A DNA stretch of 64,000 nt from the NCBI GenBank assembly GCA_001643675.2, contig LSRY02000007.1, positions 687,001-751,000 on the forward strand, written 5' to 3'. How positions within the stretch are numbered: position 1 is the first letter of the stretch; each line of letters begins with the position of its first letter. The translations under genes were made by a program, and so were the position numbers. Positions 1 through 10,338 of the stretch are shown one piece after another. The notes beneath the pieces were generated by a model. It had not been told where the DNA came from and made no database searches. It worked only from the letters and a program-made list of their open reading frames with translations. The stretch is from Monocercomonoides exilis (Eukaryota > Preaxostyla > Oxymonadida > Polymastigidae).

Positions 1-370
1 TGCGGTTGTTTATCATGTGAATATTCAACTCTGATTTTTCTTCCTTCGAGCATATATCCATTAAATCTTCGGCGAACCTCCTCAGCGGAAGCAGCATCGA
101 CCATATCAACATATCCGGTTCCCTTTGATAATCCCTCCTCTGTTTCAATTGTTGCATTCATGCTTTGAAATGTAATTTATAATAAATCAGTTTAACAAAT
201 CATAAATAAACAAGAGAGTAAATAGAAACGCATATTTATGATCTTGCTATAAAGAAATAAAAAACATGAATTAAGTCAAACACAATGCCTACAGATTCAA
301 ATAGTTTTCCAACTGTAATTGCACGAGTTGTTTGATTGAGATTAGAGATGTAAAGTCGATGAGAGCTCAT
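1..370 (-). CDS. Single-RRM RNA-binding protein, N-terminal part (runs off the left edge)
   Basis: This is the N-terminal part of an RNA-recognition-motif protein; the gene continues past base 1. Exon 1 is 370-282 and starts MSSHRLYISNL, which carries the RNP2 strand LYISNL. An intron at 281-163 (donor GTTTGA, acceptor TTTCAAAG) joins in frame to exon 2 from 162, which carries RNP1 as KGTGYVDM and the last strand RKIRVEYS. Order and spacing fit one canonical RRM fold of about 80 residues. RRM proteins bind single-stranded RNA in splicing, processing or translation, and the visible part does not say which. The start is the only ATG fitting the RRM N-terminus. It lies 74 bp from the start of the divergent S9 gene. 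Confidence 0.8.
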
Positions 371-444
371 TTTTTGATCATCCAACCCCAATAAGTAAAT
401 AATTTTTCACCGTGTTTCACAGTTCTTAAACAGGCAGTTAAATT
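371..444. promoter_or_regulatory. Compact divergent promoter between RRM gene and RPS9
   Basis: Only 74 bp separate the start codon of the RRM gene on the minus strand from that of ribosomal protein S9 on the plus strand. Both 5' UTRs and any core promoters must lie here, so shared regulation is likely. No TATA-type motif stands out. This is inferred from spacing alone. Confidence 0.4.
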
Positions 445-1226
445 ATGATCAGAAACTGTGTGATTTTCTGTTGAATGAAAAATAACTAAAATTCTATTTT
501 ATTTTTATTGGGCTATTTTAATATTTTTTTAGTTAGCTCTGTTTTCAAAACTCCTCGCCATCCCTTTGAGCGTGAGAGAATCGATAGTGAACTTCGAATT
601 TGCGGAGAATACGGACTTCGTAACAAGAGAGAACTTTGGAGAGTTACTCATTCACTTGCAAAGGTACGGTTATTTTTTCATGTTAAAAGGCGTATTTTTT
701 GAGATTATATACCAATTATTTTATCAATTTTTATCAGCTTCGCGAAAAATCAAGAGAACTTCTTACCCTTGACCCGAAGGACGAGAGACGTATTTTTGAA
801 GGTGAAGCCATTATCCGTTATTTGTCAAGGCTGGGTGTACTTGATGAAGAGCACCAAGCTCTCGATTACGTTCTGGGTTTGAAGCCACAAGATTTTATGG
901 AACGTCGTCTTCAGACACTTGTTCTCAAAAAGAAGCTTGCTCGTTCAATTCATCATGCTCGTCTTCTTATTACCCAAGGTCACATCAGGTTTGCTTTTCT
1001 ATTATCTATTTTTTGATGATTGGAAAAAAAAATTATACAATGCTTCAATCTGAAAATCTGCAGGATTGGAAAGCAAATTGTGACAGTTCCAAGCTTTATG
1101 GTTGCTGTTGCAAATGAAAGTCACATTGATTTTGATCCACGCAGTCCATTTGGAGGAGGGAAACCAGGACGTGTTGCAAAGAAGAAGCTGAGAGCTGGAG
1201 AAAAGAAAGAAGAAGATGATGAATAA
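445..1226 (+). CDS. RPS9: 40S ribosomal protein S9 (uS4 family)
   Basis: Four exons, 445-457, 533-663, 738-988 and 1064-1226, give 185 residues, close to the usual size for eukaryotic S9. The first exon is only 13 nt (MIRN plus one base). The intron donors are GTGTGA, GTACGG and GTTTGC, and all phases agree. Family signatures are clear: [50 protein letters not shown] and SIHHARLLI, followed by the late [10 protein letters not shown] and an acidic tail. S9 binds 18S rRNA near the decoding centre of the small subunit and acts in ribosome assembly and decoding fidelity. It ends in TAA, and AATAAA at 1296-1301 is a possible poly(A) signal. Confidence 0.95.
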
Positions 1227-1479
1227 ACAGATCAATTCATCCTCGCTTCACTTCATTCGGAGCCCAGTTTCTGCTGCACTTTTCATTCTATTGAAAATAA
1301 AATGAATTGATCATTGAAGATTGTTTTTATTATCACAAATCAGTATCTCTTTGAAAGAATCAAACCTTTTAATTTCAAAAGATTATTCAAAGAAAAAGAA
1401 TGCTATTTATACTTTCATTTTACAATTTAAAACAATTGAAATCGCTTTCTATGGAAGAAGTTCCCTGAAAATGATATGC

Positions 1480-1747
1480 TCAGGTGAAAAGCAGGGGCAG
1501 CCTTGTGCGAGTCTCCATGAACGGTGTTCCAACAGTCTCCTTTCTGCTTGTCTCAGCAACTTTGTCTACAAAAGTTTCATCTGACCACACACAAATGCTT
1601 CCATCGGCTGAAGCTGTCACGAGAAGAGGCAGTCCGCCCAGCGACGAGCACATCCCATAACACAACGATGAACAAACAGAAGTGTGCGCCTGTGGTGAAC
1701 AGACGACAGTACCCTGAGAGAAAAAAAAATTAATGACACAGGAAAAC

Positions 1748-1778
<31 letters not shown>

Positions 1779-3128
1779 AATAGATAAAGAAGACAATGAA
1801 ACAATTGTTTAAATAAAAAATAAAATGAATGCAACACACTTCAACAAGATCCCAAAAAAACACCTTTCCGTCTTCAGAACCACATATGACAACACTATCG
1901 TCTTCACTGAAGCAGCACTCCACCTGAAACTTCTCGTGTTTGTGCCCTTTGAATCTGTACAACGAAGAAAGTCAATAAATCATGAAGAAAACGAATGAGC
2001 AAGCGTCAAACTGATTCAGCTCATCGCCTGAGATTCGATCGACCAGGTGCACAGCACCACTTAGACAGGAAGCAATAAAGCAGTTTCTGTCATGTGACAC
2101 AGCCATCGATGTTATCGGAACTGAACCATCACACACACACACAATTGACACGCAAATGACAACACAAATGAAAGAATTTATTATCATTATGCAAAATAAA
2201 CAAATGCATTTTAGGGGGGAAAAAGAAGATTAAAAAAAATAGCTGAAAAAGAAAATAACTTTGGAAAGAGATTCAGACCTCCAATTGAATCAACTGTCAC
2301 TTTCCCTGTCCGAAGATCATATGTTCTCAAAGATCCGTCTATTGAGCTAAAAAAACAAGAAAATCGCGAAACACAAAGAAGAAGAAGAAAATGCTCGAAC
2401 CTTGTGAAGATGCTTGAAGAAAGAATTTCAATCGAAGTTATTCCGTCTTTTGCTTCTGTGAGTATCTGAATGGGCGTAAATGAACGAGCTCTGGTTGTCA
2501 AATCGATTTCAAAATTAAACATATACGAACAAACTAACACAGAATACAAACCGCATGTCCCAAAGTCTCACGGTTTTGTCAGATGAACCAGAAGCCAAAA
2601 TGTTCGTGCTTTTGTCGAATGCCAGGCAATTTATTTTCTGCCATAGTTTGAACGGTGCACATAAAAATTAAAATGAAAAATATTTGATTTTGAGAATACT
2701 ATTATCAAACCTGAGAATGACCTCGAAGACGAGTTTTGATCCTTGTATGGGCAATATCCCAAACAAGAACAAGCTTGTCCATCCCTCCTGATGCAAACAT
2801 TGAATTCGAAGTGTCACTTTTGAAATTTTAATAGCATTGCAATCATAAAACGAATATATTCAGTTTTCATAAAAAAAATTTAAGATAATTGATGAGAATG
2901 GATGCAAAATATTTGTGAAGCAAACATCGCGAGACTTGTAACATCAAAGCCATGACCTCCTTCAAAGGAATAGACATGTTTTCCTTTTAAAGGATTCCAT
3001 AAATGAATGGCTCGATCTCTTCCACCACTGAAGCAGTAATTTCCATTTTCATTAAGTCGAACAATGTGAACGGGACCTTTCTGCCCACCCAGCTTTTGAA
3101 CAAGCTTGTTCGGCAGAGAAATAGACAT
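1480..3128 (-). CDS. WDR83: WDR83/MORG1-like WD40-repeat protein
   Basis: Eight exons (3128-2926, 2816-2711, 2637-2552, 2490-2401, 2346-2279, 2120-2012, 1954-1840, 1713-1480) join with consistent phases to a protein of 336 residues, near the usual WDR83 length of about 315. WD repeats are visible throughout (GGRDRAIHLWNPLKGK, GGMDKLVLVWDI, GSSDKTVRLWD, GSEDGKVFFWDLVEG, SADGSICVW). The stretches EAKDGITSIE, SSIDGSLRTYDLRTGK and EDGKVFFWDLVE match WDR83 in particular among WD40 proteins. In other eukaryotes WDR83 is a MAPK scaffold and a spliceosome-associated propeller; its role here is inferred. It is divergent from the helical gene at 3545. Confidence 0.88.
1749..1780. repeat. (GAAA)n microsatellite in the last WDR83 intron
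   Basis: About eight tandem GAAA units lie inside the intron between 1839 and 1714 of the WDR83 gene. On the coding strand they form a pyrimidine tract upstream of the acceptor, so length changes could affect the branch-to-acceptor distance. Confidence 0.9.
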
Positions 3129-3544
3129 TCCAATTTGAAGGATTATTCTTTCCTATCAACGGCTTCTGCAACCAGAGAAACAAATAGTTTTATCTTTCTT
3201 TGTTATTGTTTTGGTTAATTCGATCGATCATTATAAAAATATTCGTTGATTTCAATAATCTATTGAATGTATTTTTTTGTTAAACAAACTTCATTCAGTT
3301 ATTAGAAATGGATTTTTGTCAATTGTTAAGTTATCAAGAAGAAGCAAAAATATGGATTTCAAATAAAAGATAAACAGTGGATTGAAAGCTATTGAAAATT
3401 TTCTTTTTATTTTAAATTATTAAGATCATGTTGTGATTCACTGGAAACTAATTTATCGAAAAATGAAAAATTCCCAATATAAAAAGAATTTTTGAGCTTT
3501 TCGTGTTTTTCGAGGTTAAGGAGTTTATATAATGCTTATTAAAG
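3129..3544. other. Divergent intergenic region, no gene seen
   Basis: This AT-rich spacer of 416 bp lies between the WDR83 start and the start of the helical gene at 3545. No coding frame, RNA gene or repeat was recognised. It must hold both promoters. Confidence 0.5.
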
Positions 3545-5294
3545 ATGGGCGGAACTTCACCTCACAGAAAAGTCTCTGGAACTGTTTTTTTATTGACTGA
3601 CAATGTGGATGATTTGCCAGGTTGTACTTTTGTTTATTTTTTTTATCATTCATGAAAAATATGTTACAGATTTGCTTCTGCAATGCGGATGCGATGGAAA
3701 TCAAGAAATTTATTTAAAGAGAATAAAATGTCTTTTGGGACAGCTTTCCATTAAGCAATGTCGGAGCAAACTTCCTTCAAACTTTGGAGAGGAATTCCAA
3801 AGAATTGGAAAGAATCTCGACAAAAAAGCGGCTTCAATTTTCTTTAGCATCATTTACGAGATTTCGAAAAACTTGGCGCTCAATGAAACAGATCAATATT
3901 TTTCTGAGATGAAAGTGAAATTATTTTTTGGAGTTGGTTCACTTCTGGAGGACACGTTTCTGGGGAGCGTTGAGATGGACGAGGTTGCTTTGAGAGCAAT
4001 GCTATCGATTTGCTACCTCAACAAAGATAAAAGCATGGAGATGAACTTGTTAAATGAATGCATAGACTCAATTATGCAACTTCTAATGACTCCTCCAAAA
4101 TTTATCAAGCTTTCTCATAAATACGAATTTACTGCCGAGTTGCTTGGAGCACTTATTTGCGTTGTCTCTGACAAAGGTTAGAACTATTTTTATCCATGAA
4201 GTAATTTTTCTAGAAGATTGAGTTTCGCATATTAATGTGAATTGAAAAACGAATTAATTGTTCATTTACTGTTTTCAGTGAATAAGCTTATTGCAAAGAA
4301 AAAGAACATCCATCTTCTTGGCATCCATTTCTGCCATCAGATTTCTTGCATCAAAGTCCAACTGTCCAAAGATCAGCTTTGCATTGCATCCGAGGCAATC
4401 TCACTGATTGAGAATCTTCTATTTGAAGATGAGGCACTTTGCAGGGAAGTGGTGGATGATAGGCGCCTTGTGAAGTTCGTAGTAACGATGATTCAGACAT
4501 GCATTGAAGATTCATCCTGCTGCGACTTGAAAGATGAAACTTTTCCGAGGACATTTCACAACAAGCTTTTCGAGCCAATATGGAATAGAAGCGCTGCTAT
4601 TGTTGATCTGATGTTGCATTGCTGCGAGTTAATTTGGTCCATCTGTACAGGTTGTGCAGCGTGCGTGTGTGCCTTTTTGGAAGATGAACGTCTTCTCCGT
4701 TTATTCGCATCTTCTTTGAAATCATGCTCAAGTGCATGGAGCGAATGTGCTGTTAATACATTGCAATCCATGTTGAAGGCAGCAGTTGATGTGGATAAGT
4801 CAGAAATATCTCGTCCACTAAGAAATGAACAAAAGTCCGAAAATGATGATCAAATGCAAACGAGAAGAACAACTGGGAATGTGTCGGAATCAAGAGAACA
4901 AAAAGTACTATTGAAAAGCAATAAATATATCAGTTCTGGAGAGGAGGATATTGCTGTTTATCTTTTGCAGATGATGAATTCGACCAACTGCACGTCAGGC
5001 ATTCTTAATCTTTTTGTTCAGGATCATCGCATCATCGACACGACAATGACAGCATGGGACATTATTGACTTCACATCCGAATATTTTTTGGATGCATCAA
5101 AGCCGGATGTGAAGTCAGATTCTGTCGCAGAACAAAAAGAGGAAAAACGGGATCAGGCGAAGAGGATGTTTCTGGAATATGGAGAGGAAGAAGGAATGGA
5201 TGACATTCTTTTTGCTTTTGTTTTCCATTCCATACTGTATGGGCATGTGAGCAGAAAAAGCACTGGTATCAATATGTACCAAAGATGGAAATGA
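3545..5294 (+). CDS. Helical, probably ARM/HEAT-type protein of unknown function
   Basis: Three exons (3545-3620, 3670-4176, 4279-5294) give 532 residues. The ATG at 3545 lies just upstream of a short first exon, and phases agree across both introns (donors GTTGTA and GTTAGA). I do not recognise the protein with confidence. The composition is strongly helical, with recurring leucine-rich amphipathic segments (ISLIENLLF, LMLHCCELIWSICTG, LLRLFASSLKSC) typical of ARM/HEAT solenoids. A charged, probably disordered stretch separates them from the C-terminus at roughly residues 370-420. The opening (DDLPDLLLQCG, then repeated helices) faintly recalls the WAPL cohesin-release domain, but this is too weak to name the gene. 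AATAAA at 5366-5371 may be the poly(A) signal. Confidence 0.6.
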
Positions 5295-5439
5295 ACGAAA
5301 GCTATTTACTGAAAGAACACCTTTTTTAACGATAATTGAGCCTCGGCGATTTGAAAGTTGCATTTAATAAACTAACATATTTGCTCTACAATACAATTTT
5401 GTCTGTGAATTCTGTGGTGATATAAAAATTAGATTTTAA

Positions 5440-5670
5440 TTAAAATGGAGAAAGATATTTTTGAGATAGGCTCAAAAATTTATCGGGCCATCTTTGTTTG
5501 GAAGTGATGAGAATAAAACAACTCCATAAAAGATTGCATTCACAAAGATCAATCAGAAGATTTTGACTCAATTCTTCTTTTTCACAAAATATGCCTTCTG
5601 AGTTCAAACTATCTTCTTTTGGCTTTATTTCTGTCCCTCCTTCATTTACTTCTGTATTTGTCTCATTCAT
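5440..5670 (-). pseudogene. Fragment related to the ISDYFVNV helical-repeat family
   Basis: An isolated open frame of 76 codons contains NLLIDLCECNLLWSCF. This parallels HFIDLFECYISLNNCF in the intact family member at 6884-8262 (shared IDL.EC....CF after a charged Glu/Lys stretch). Nothing upstream or downstream in frame matches the rest of the family, so this looks like a decayed fragment of a tandem copy on the same strand. The match is short, and chance similarity of helical sequence is not excluded. Confidence 0.35.
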
Positions 5671-6736
5671 TCTATGTGCAGTTTCTTCTCAATCGAGAAG
5701 TTGAAGAGAAATCACACACGAAAGGAGAAGAAGGTTTGTGTGATGCATTCTCAGAGCACAATAATTGAAACGATAAAAAAATGTTCATAAAAATATTAGC
5801 ATTGGATATAGGCCTTCTTTATATTCGGTTATTACATTTTGAAGCTTTTAGAACAAGAAAATCATGAATACGTAATTCTGTGCGAATCTCTTCTTGTTCT
5901 ATTCCTCTTGGATCAACTCATTCACTTTCATCGAACATTTGGCAACTTATTAACTGCATTATCCAACAGCAGCGAACATCTGTGGTTATTTTTCATGCAT
6001 TGGTGATGACATTGAGGTTTTAGTTTCCTTTCGCAGATTGAACTGTTTATTCGCTAATTCTTCTTCTTTTAATGAATCTTGCAAAAAACAAGAACTGTTT
6101 CTCTCTAACTGTAGGAAAGAATGTTGATCAATAACTTTTAATGATGTAAAAAGTCTTGGCTTCTTTGTTCTGAAAGCACTTCTTCTTCCTTTTCATCATC
6201 ATCATCATCTTTACTTCCTTCGGATCTTCTTTCAGTTACAATTCAAAGATTTATTTTCAGGCATCTTAAAACATCCTTTTTATCTTATTTCTGAAAAACT
6301 CATTTTTGACAATAAGAAATATCTAAAAACACAAAAAATACGAAATTGCTGTTTCAAAAATATTTTATTTCTGTTCGAATTGTTTTAAAGATTTTTTATT
6401 AGTGATTGTGGTTTCCTTTATTTTCTCCATTTTTCCCCGTGTTGTTAGGATCTGTAAATGTCTATAGAAAACAAAGAAGACGAAACACAGCAAGCAAAGC
6501 AAAAGAACTAAAAAAAAAAAAGAAAACCAATTTTCAAAAATGAATGAAATCAACAAAGAATTCTGAAAAACTTGATTTGTAAATTTTATGACTTCTTCTA
6601 CTATCAAGGAAGATTCATGATGAAGATAATTAAGTGACAAAACAAATATCTGATCTTTATTTTCATTCAAAATTCAAATTTATTAAACTTAATTTAATTT
6701 TTATTGGTTTAACTTCACTTTGATGAATTGAAAAAA

Positions 6737-6775
<39 letters not shown>

Positions 6776-6883
6776 ATATTTTTATTTTTATTTTATTTTA
6801 TTTTATTTTTTTTTTTTTTTTGTGAATGTTGCAAAAAGAGAACATTGAAACTCTCTTCGCAAAACTCAATACATACCATTTTC
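5671..6883. other. AT-rich intergenic region with microsatellites
   Basis: No gene is supported here. The region holds a short (CAT)n run near 6195-6210, an (ATT)n microsatellite at about 6737-6774 and a (TTTTA)n/poly-T tract at about 6780-6822, just beyond the 3' end of the next minus-strand gene. A Phe/Leu-rich minus-strand frame at 6365-6670 is treated as chance. Confidence 0.5.
6737..6822. repeat. (ATT)n then (TTTTA)n/poly-T microsatellites
   Basis: About 12 ATT units are followed directly by pentanucleotide TTTTA units and a run of T. They lie about 60 bp downstream of the stop codon of the minus-strand helical-repeat gene, so the transcript 3' region may include the complementary A-rich strand. 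Confidence 0.9.
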
Positions 6884-8262
6884 TCAAACATTAACAAAAT
6901 AATCTGAAATATCCGATGATAATGCAAAAAAATATCTAATCTTTTTACTGTTAAGAAAATCAAATATTTCATGAAAGCTTGTGATAGTATCTTCGTATCC
7001 GTCTTCTTCCATTTTAGCAGCAATCTTTCTTTTAGTTTCATTTATTCCCATGAGACAAAATTCCCAAAATGACTTTCTTTCCAATCTTCCTAAAACTCCC
7101 AAAAAGAATCTCAAGCAACTCCATATTATCTTGTCTTCCATTGTTGGCTGCTGAATTTCATCCAAGCACAAATCAAAAACACCACTCTTTGAAAATACTT
7201 CAATGCTGCTATATTCATTGTACGCCGCTGTCTCAAAAAGAGAAATGCAGTCTCTAAATAATTCTCTTTCATTTTCTCTTGCTGCGTTGCATAGCCCAAC
7301 AAGAGAGCAAAACATTCCAACACTTTTTTCATCAAAAAATGGGTAGTCTAGAACAAAATGATTGATAGCATAGATCCAATTTCTAATTATTTGTACTTCT
7401 TTCACTTCTTTTTCTCCTTTATCCTCTTCTTTTCTCTTATTATTCACGCTCTTTGCAAGCTCGTTCAATTCTTTTGTTGCCTCTTTGACAAAGCTCAGCT
7501 CATTTGCAATGGTATCTCTCAAGTTTTTATCGAGGAATAATCTGCCAATCAAAAATTGCCAAGCAGACTGGTACGCCAATTGTGATAGATTGCGATGTTC
7601 CTGATGATATTGGATGATATCTTTGATTTCATTGAGGTAAAGTTCTTGCCCAATTTTCTAATCAAAAACAGAAGTTATTGCCAATAAAAATAAAATTATT
7701 TTTCAAAGGAAATGCAAACATAATATTCATCAATGTGACTCAGTGTCAATAGAGCCGTTTCCACTTTTTTTTTAATCTCTTCGCTTTCGCCTTTATTTGA
7801 TGCAATTTCCAGAAGAAAATGCATACAAATTGTTTGTAATTCAGTTGGAAAACAGTTGTTTAAAGAAATATAACATTCAAAAAGATCAATAAAATGCTTT
7901 TCATTCTTATCTTCATTTTTCTTCTCTTCGTCAACAATCAACTTCTCAAATCTTTTGCACAACGAAGAACAGGCAAAACGTTGACCCCATATGTGTTTCA
8001 GCCCTTTGCAAGACCAAACTCTCTTCAGCAATAAAAGCAAGTTATCCAAAGACAATTTTCTTTTTTCAATCATTTTGTCCATTTGATTAAATAATTCGGT
8101 TGTGAATATGGTTATAATATTTCCTTCTTTCATCTCATTGTTCATTTCTATCATTTTTTCTATTTTATGCGCTTGCTCATCTTCATTGCAATGCTCTAGC
8201 TCAGAAAACAATTCTTCAAAAAAAAAAGAAAGAAAAGAATTGCAACAGTCAAAATACAACAT
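6884..8262 (-). CDS. Helical-repeat (ARM-like) family protein ending ISDYFVNV
   Basis: Two exons, 8262-7720 and 7657-6884, joined at a GTTTGC donor in phase 0, give 438 residues. The protein is almost all amphipathic helices: ELFSELEHCNEDEQ, IDLFECYISLNNCFP, LAYQSAWQFLIGRLF, LLKSG-like turns (VFSKSGVFDLCLDEIQQ), EMEEDGYEDTITSFHE-type segments, and a terminal ISDYFVNV. I believe this layout marks a large lineage-specific paralogous family of oxymonads (from memory, not searched); no biochemical role is known to me. The frame stays open upstream of 8262 without another ATG, so a short upstream exon is possible. The relicts at 5440-5670 and perhaps 47263-47625 suggest copies come and go locally. 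Confidence 0.65.
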
Positions 8263-8674
8263 ATGAATATCAGCAAGCCAGTGTATTTTTCTACAGTGAT
8301 CGCCGTCTGTATTTTTGCAAAAGTATTGTTGACAGAAAGCTGCCAATTTGACATTCAAACGTAAAACAAGAACAATTAAATTTACAGAAAATCGAAAGAT
8401 AAAGCTCAAAATGATCGTGCAAATATATTTGTTCAAACCATTTTATTCACTATTAATTTTTTTGTCGGGGTGTTTCAAAGATAAAAATGACTTTAAATGA
8501 ATCGGATTGTAGTTATGGATTCAATGATCAAAAAATTATTCTGAATGCAGTTACCATCTTCGAAATGAGAAATTGTTTATTGTACATTCTCAAAAGAAAT
8601 TGAAATGCACTATCAAGTGAAAGCACAAGGAAATAAAAATGAGAAGTTAATTTTTATTATTATCTGAACAGTTA

Positions 8675-9332
8675 CACCAAAAATTATTCAACATCGAAAA
8701 AGTTTAAAACAACATCGAAAATATTTAATTCAACATCGAAAATTCTTTATCATCAAAAATTTTATAAAAATTTTCAAAATTCAAAATCATGTCAGTTTCT
8801 TTTCTTTCAGTTATTGATCTGAGAAAATCGTCAATTTCAATTAGAAAAATATTATTTGATGTTTTTTGGTGTTTGTGCAAAACAGTGCAAATAGGTTGAA
8901 ACTGAGTTATAATTAAACTCTTCACATGTGTTCAGGAGATTATTAGGAATTTATGAAAAAAATGAAAGTCATAGGATAATTCATGATCTTGTTTTGTGCA
9001 CAAAAAGACAGAAATTTATTTCATTTATTGAAAACGGAATGTTTTGAGTTTCATTAATTGCATTTGAAACAGATAAAATAAAACATTTTCAATTTTCAAA
9101 ATAAGAAAAGAAATCGATTGATATCAGTCTTTATCAAAGAAAACAGAAGTTAAAAATGACAAAAAAGCATTTCCAATAAATAAGCATTTGTAATTATCAA
9201 CATTTGTGTCAATAAAATTTCCTTGGTTTAAACTTGAATTGAAATTCTAAACCAATTTTCTTCTTTTTCGATGTTGATTTAAACTTTTTCGATGTTGAAC
9301 TAAACTTTTTCGATTTAGAATAATTTTTGGTA
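8675..9332. mobile_element. MITE-like element I with about 70 bp terminal inverted repeats
   Basis: The left end (8675-8745) and the reverse complement of the right end (9265-9332) share ACCAAAAATTATT and then three spaced copies of a (CAA)CATCGAAAA iteron about 21 bp apart. Both ends are flanked by TA (8673-8674 and 9333-9334), the target duplication of Tc1/mariner-like elements. The 520 bp interior shows no transposase frame. The likely identity is a non-autonomous DNA transposon, with the iterons as transposase-binding subterminal repeats; both are inferences. Confidence 0.6.
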
Positions 9333-9399
9333 TAGTCATTAAATCACAAAAATAATAAAACTTCAGTTTATATTTCGAATACAAAATTTTGAGTTTGTA

Positions 9400-9660
9400 T
9401 ATGGGTGATTATTTTTGAAATCATAGCTTTTTTCGGGGTTTTGAATTTATATTTTTCTTTTGAAAATGGATTGAAAATTTTCATATCCATATTTTTTGAA
9501 TTCCAATTGTGTCAAAATCAAACGTTTTGGATTAAATTAAGACAAAAATATCTTTTGTGTGCCTTTTCCATTTTCCGTATTTTTTTGTTGATATTCAAGG
9601 GAAATATTCGAACCGAAATTTTTGAAGGAAAAAATATGTTTTCAAAAATAATCACCCATA
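9400..9660. mobile_element. MITE-like element II, 21 bp perfect terminal inverted repeat
   Basis: The ends read TATGGGTGATTATTTTTGA and continue in the same way to 21 bp (9400-9420, and inverted at 9640-9660), with imperfect pairing further inwards. The element is about 261 bp with no credible coding capacity. Its right end abuts element III, sharing CATATG. Confidence 0.65.
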
Positions 9661-9905
9661 TGTCAATTTTTTTTTGAAAAGTTTTTTTTTGAAAAATTTG
9701 TAAATATTAAAAAATTTTCATATATTTATCAATATTCTGTTCACACGTTCGAAACTTTTCTGTAATGTCATTAAAAACATTATTTGTGTTCTATTTCCAT
9801 TTCAGTGAAATTTGGTGAGTGGGAACAGAAAATTGATGTATTTATGAAATTTTAATTTTTATTGAAAATTTAACTAAATGAACTTTTCAAAAAAATTTTG
9901 ACATA
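9661..9905. mobile_element. Fold-back MITE family III, copy A
   Basis: The element of about 245 bp has ends ATGTCAA..TTTTTTTGAAAAGTT, repeated inverted at 9880-9905. Inner arms around GTGAGTGGGAACAGAA pair with the left half, so most of the element could fold into one long hairpin. A second copy lies at 58450-58695 with the same ends and core. It is flanked by TA-rich sequence and abuts element II on the left. Confidence 0.7.
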
Positions 9906-10338
9906 TATATTTCAGATATGTGATTATTTCCTTTTATCAATCAATGAAAAAAGCAAAAAGGTTTTTTCACAAAATAATAACTCTATAACATATTTTGATA
10001 CTAATAGATCAAACTGTTAAAATACTGTGCACCAATTAAAATATGTACCCGCTGTTGATGAAAACAAAGAACGATAGTGATATTTGAAAAAAAAAAGTTG
10101 ATTTCTCTTTTTGGTGGAACACTTTTAAAGTTTTCACATATTTCCAAAAGCGAAGTTAATTAAATGACAAAAAATTTAATTTCAAAAAAAGAAAAAGAAA
10201 TATTACAAAGATTCTTGAAAAAATATTAAAACTTATAATCAACAAAACAACTGAAACAAAACAAATAAATAAAAAAGAAGTATAATTGAAATGATAATTA
10301 TAAAGCAAAGTTTTAAATAAAAGAAAGCAAAAAACAAT
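9906..10338. other. AT-rich spacer, nothing recognised
   Basis: This is the sequence between the MITE cluster and the 3' end of the Tubby gene. It contains A-rich runs and no supported gene, RNA or inverted repeat. Confidence 0.5.

Noticed and set aside
9405-9677. 90-codon frame within element II
   Set aside because: Phe/Ile-rich product of AT-rich inverted repeat sequence; no transposase motif.
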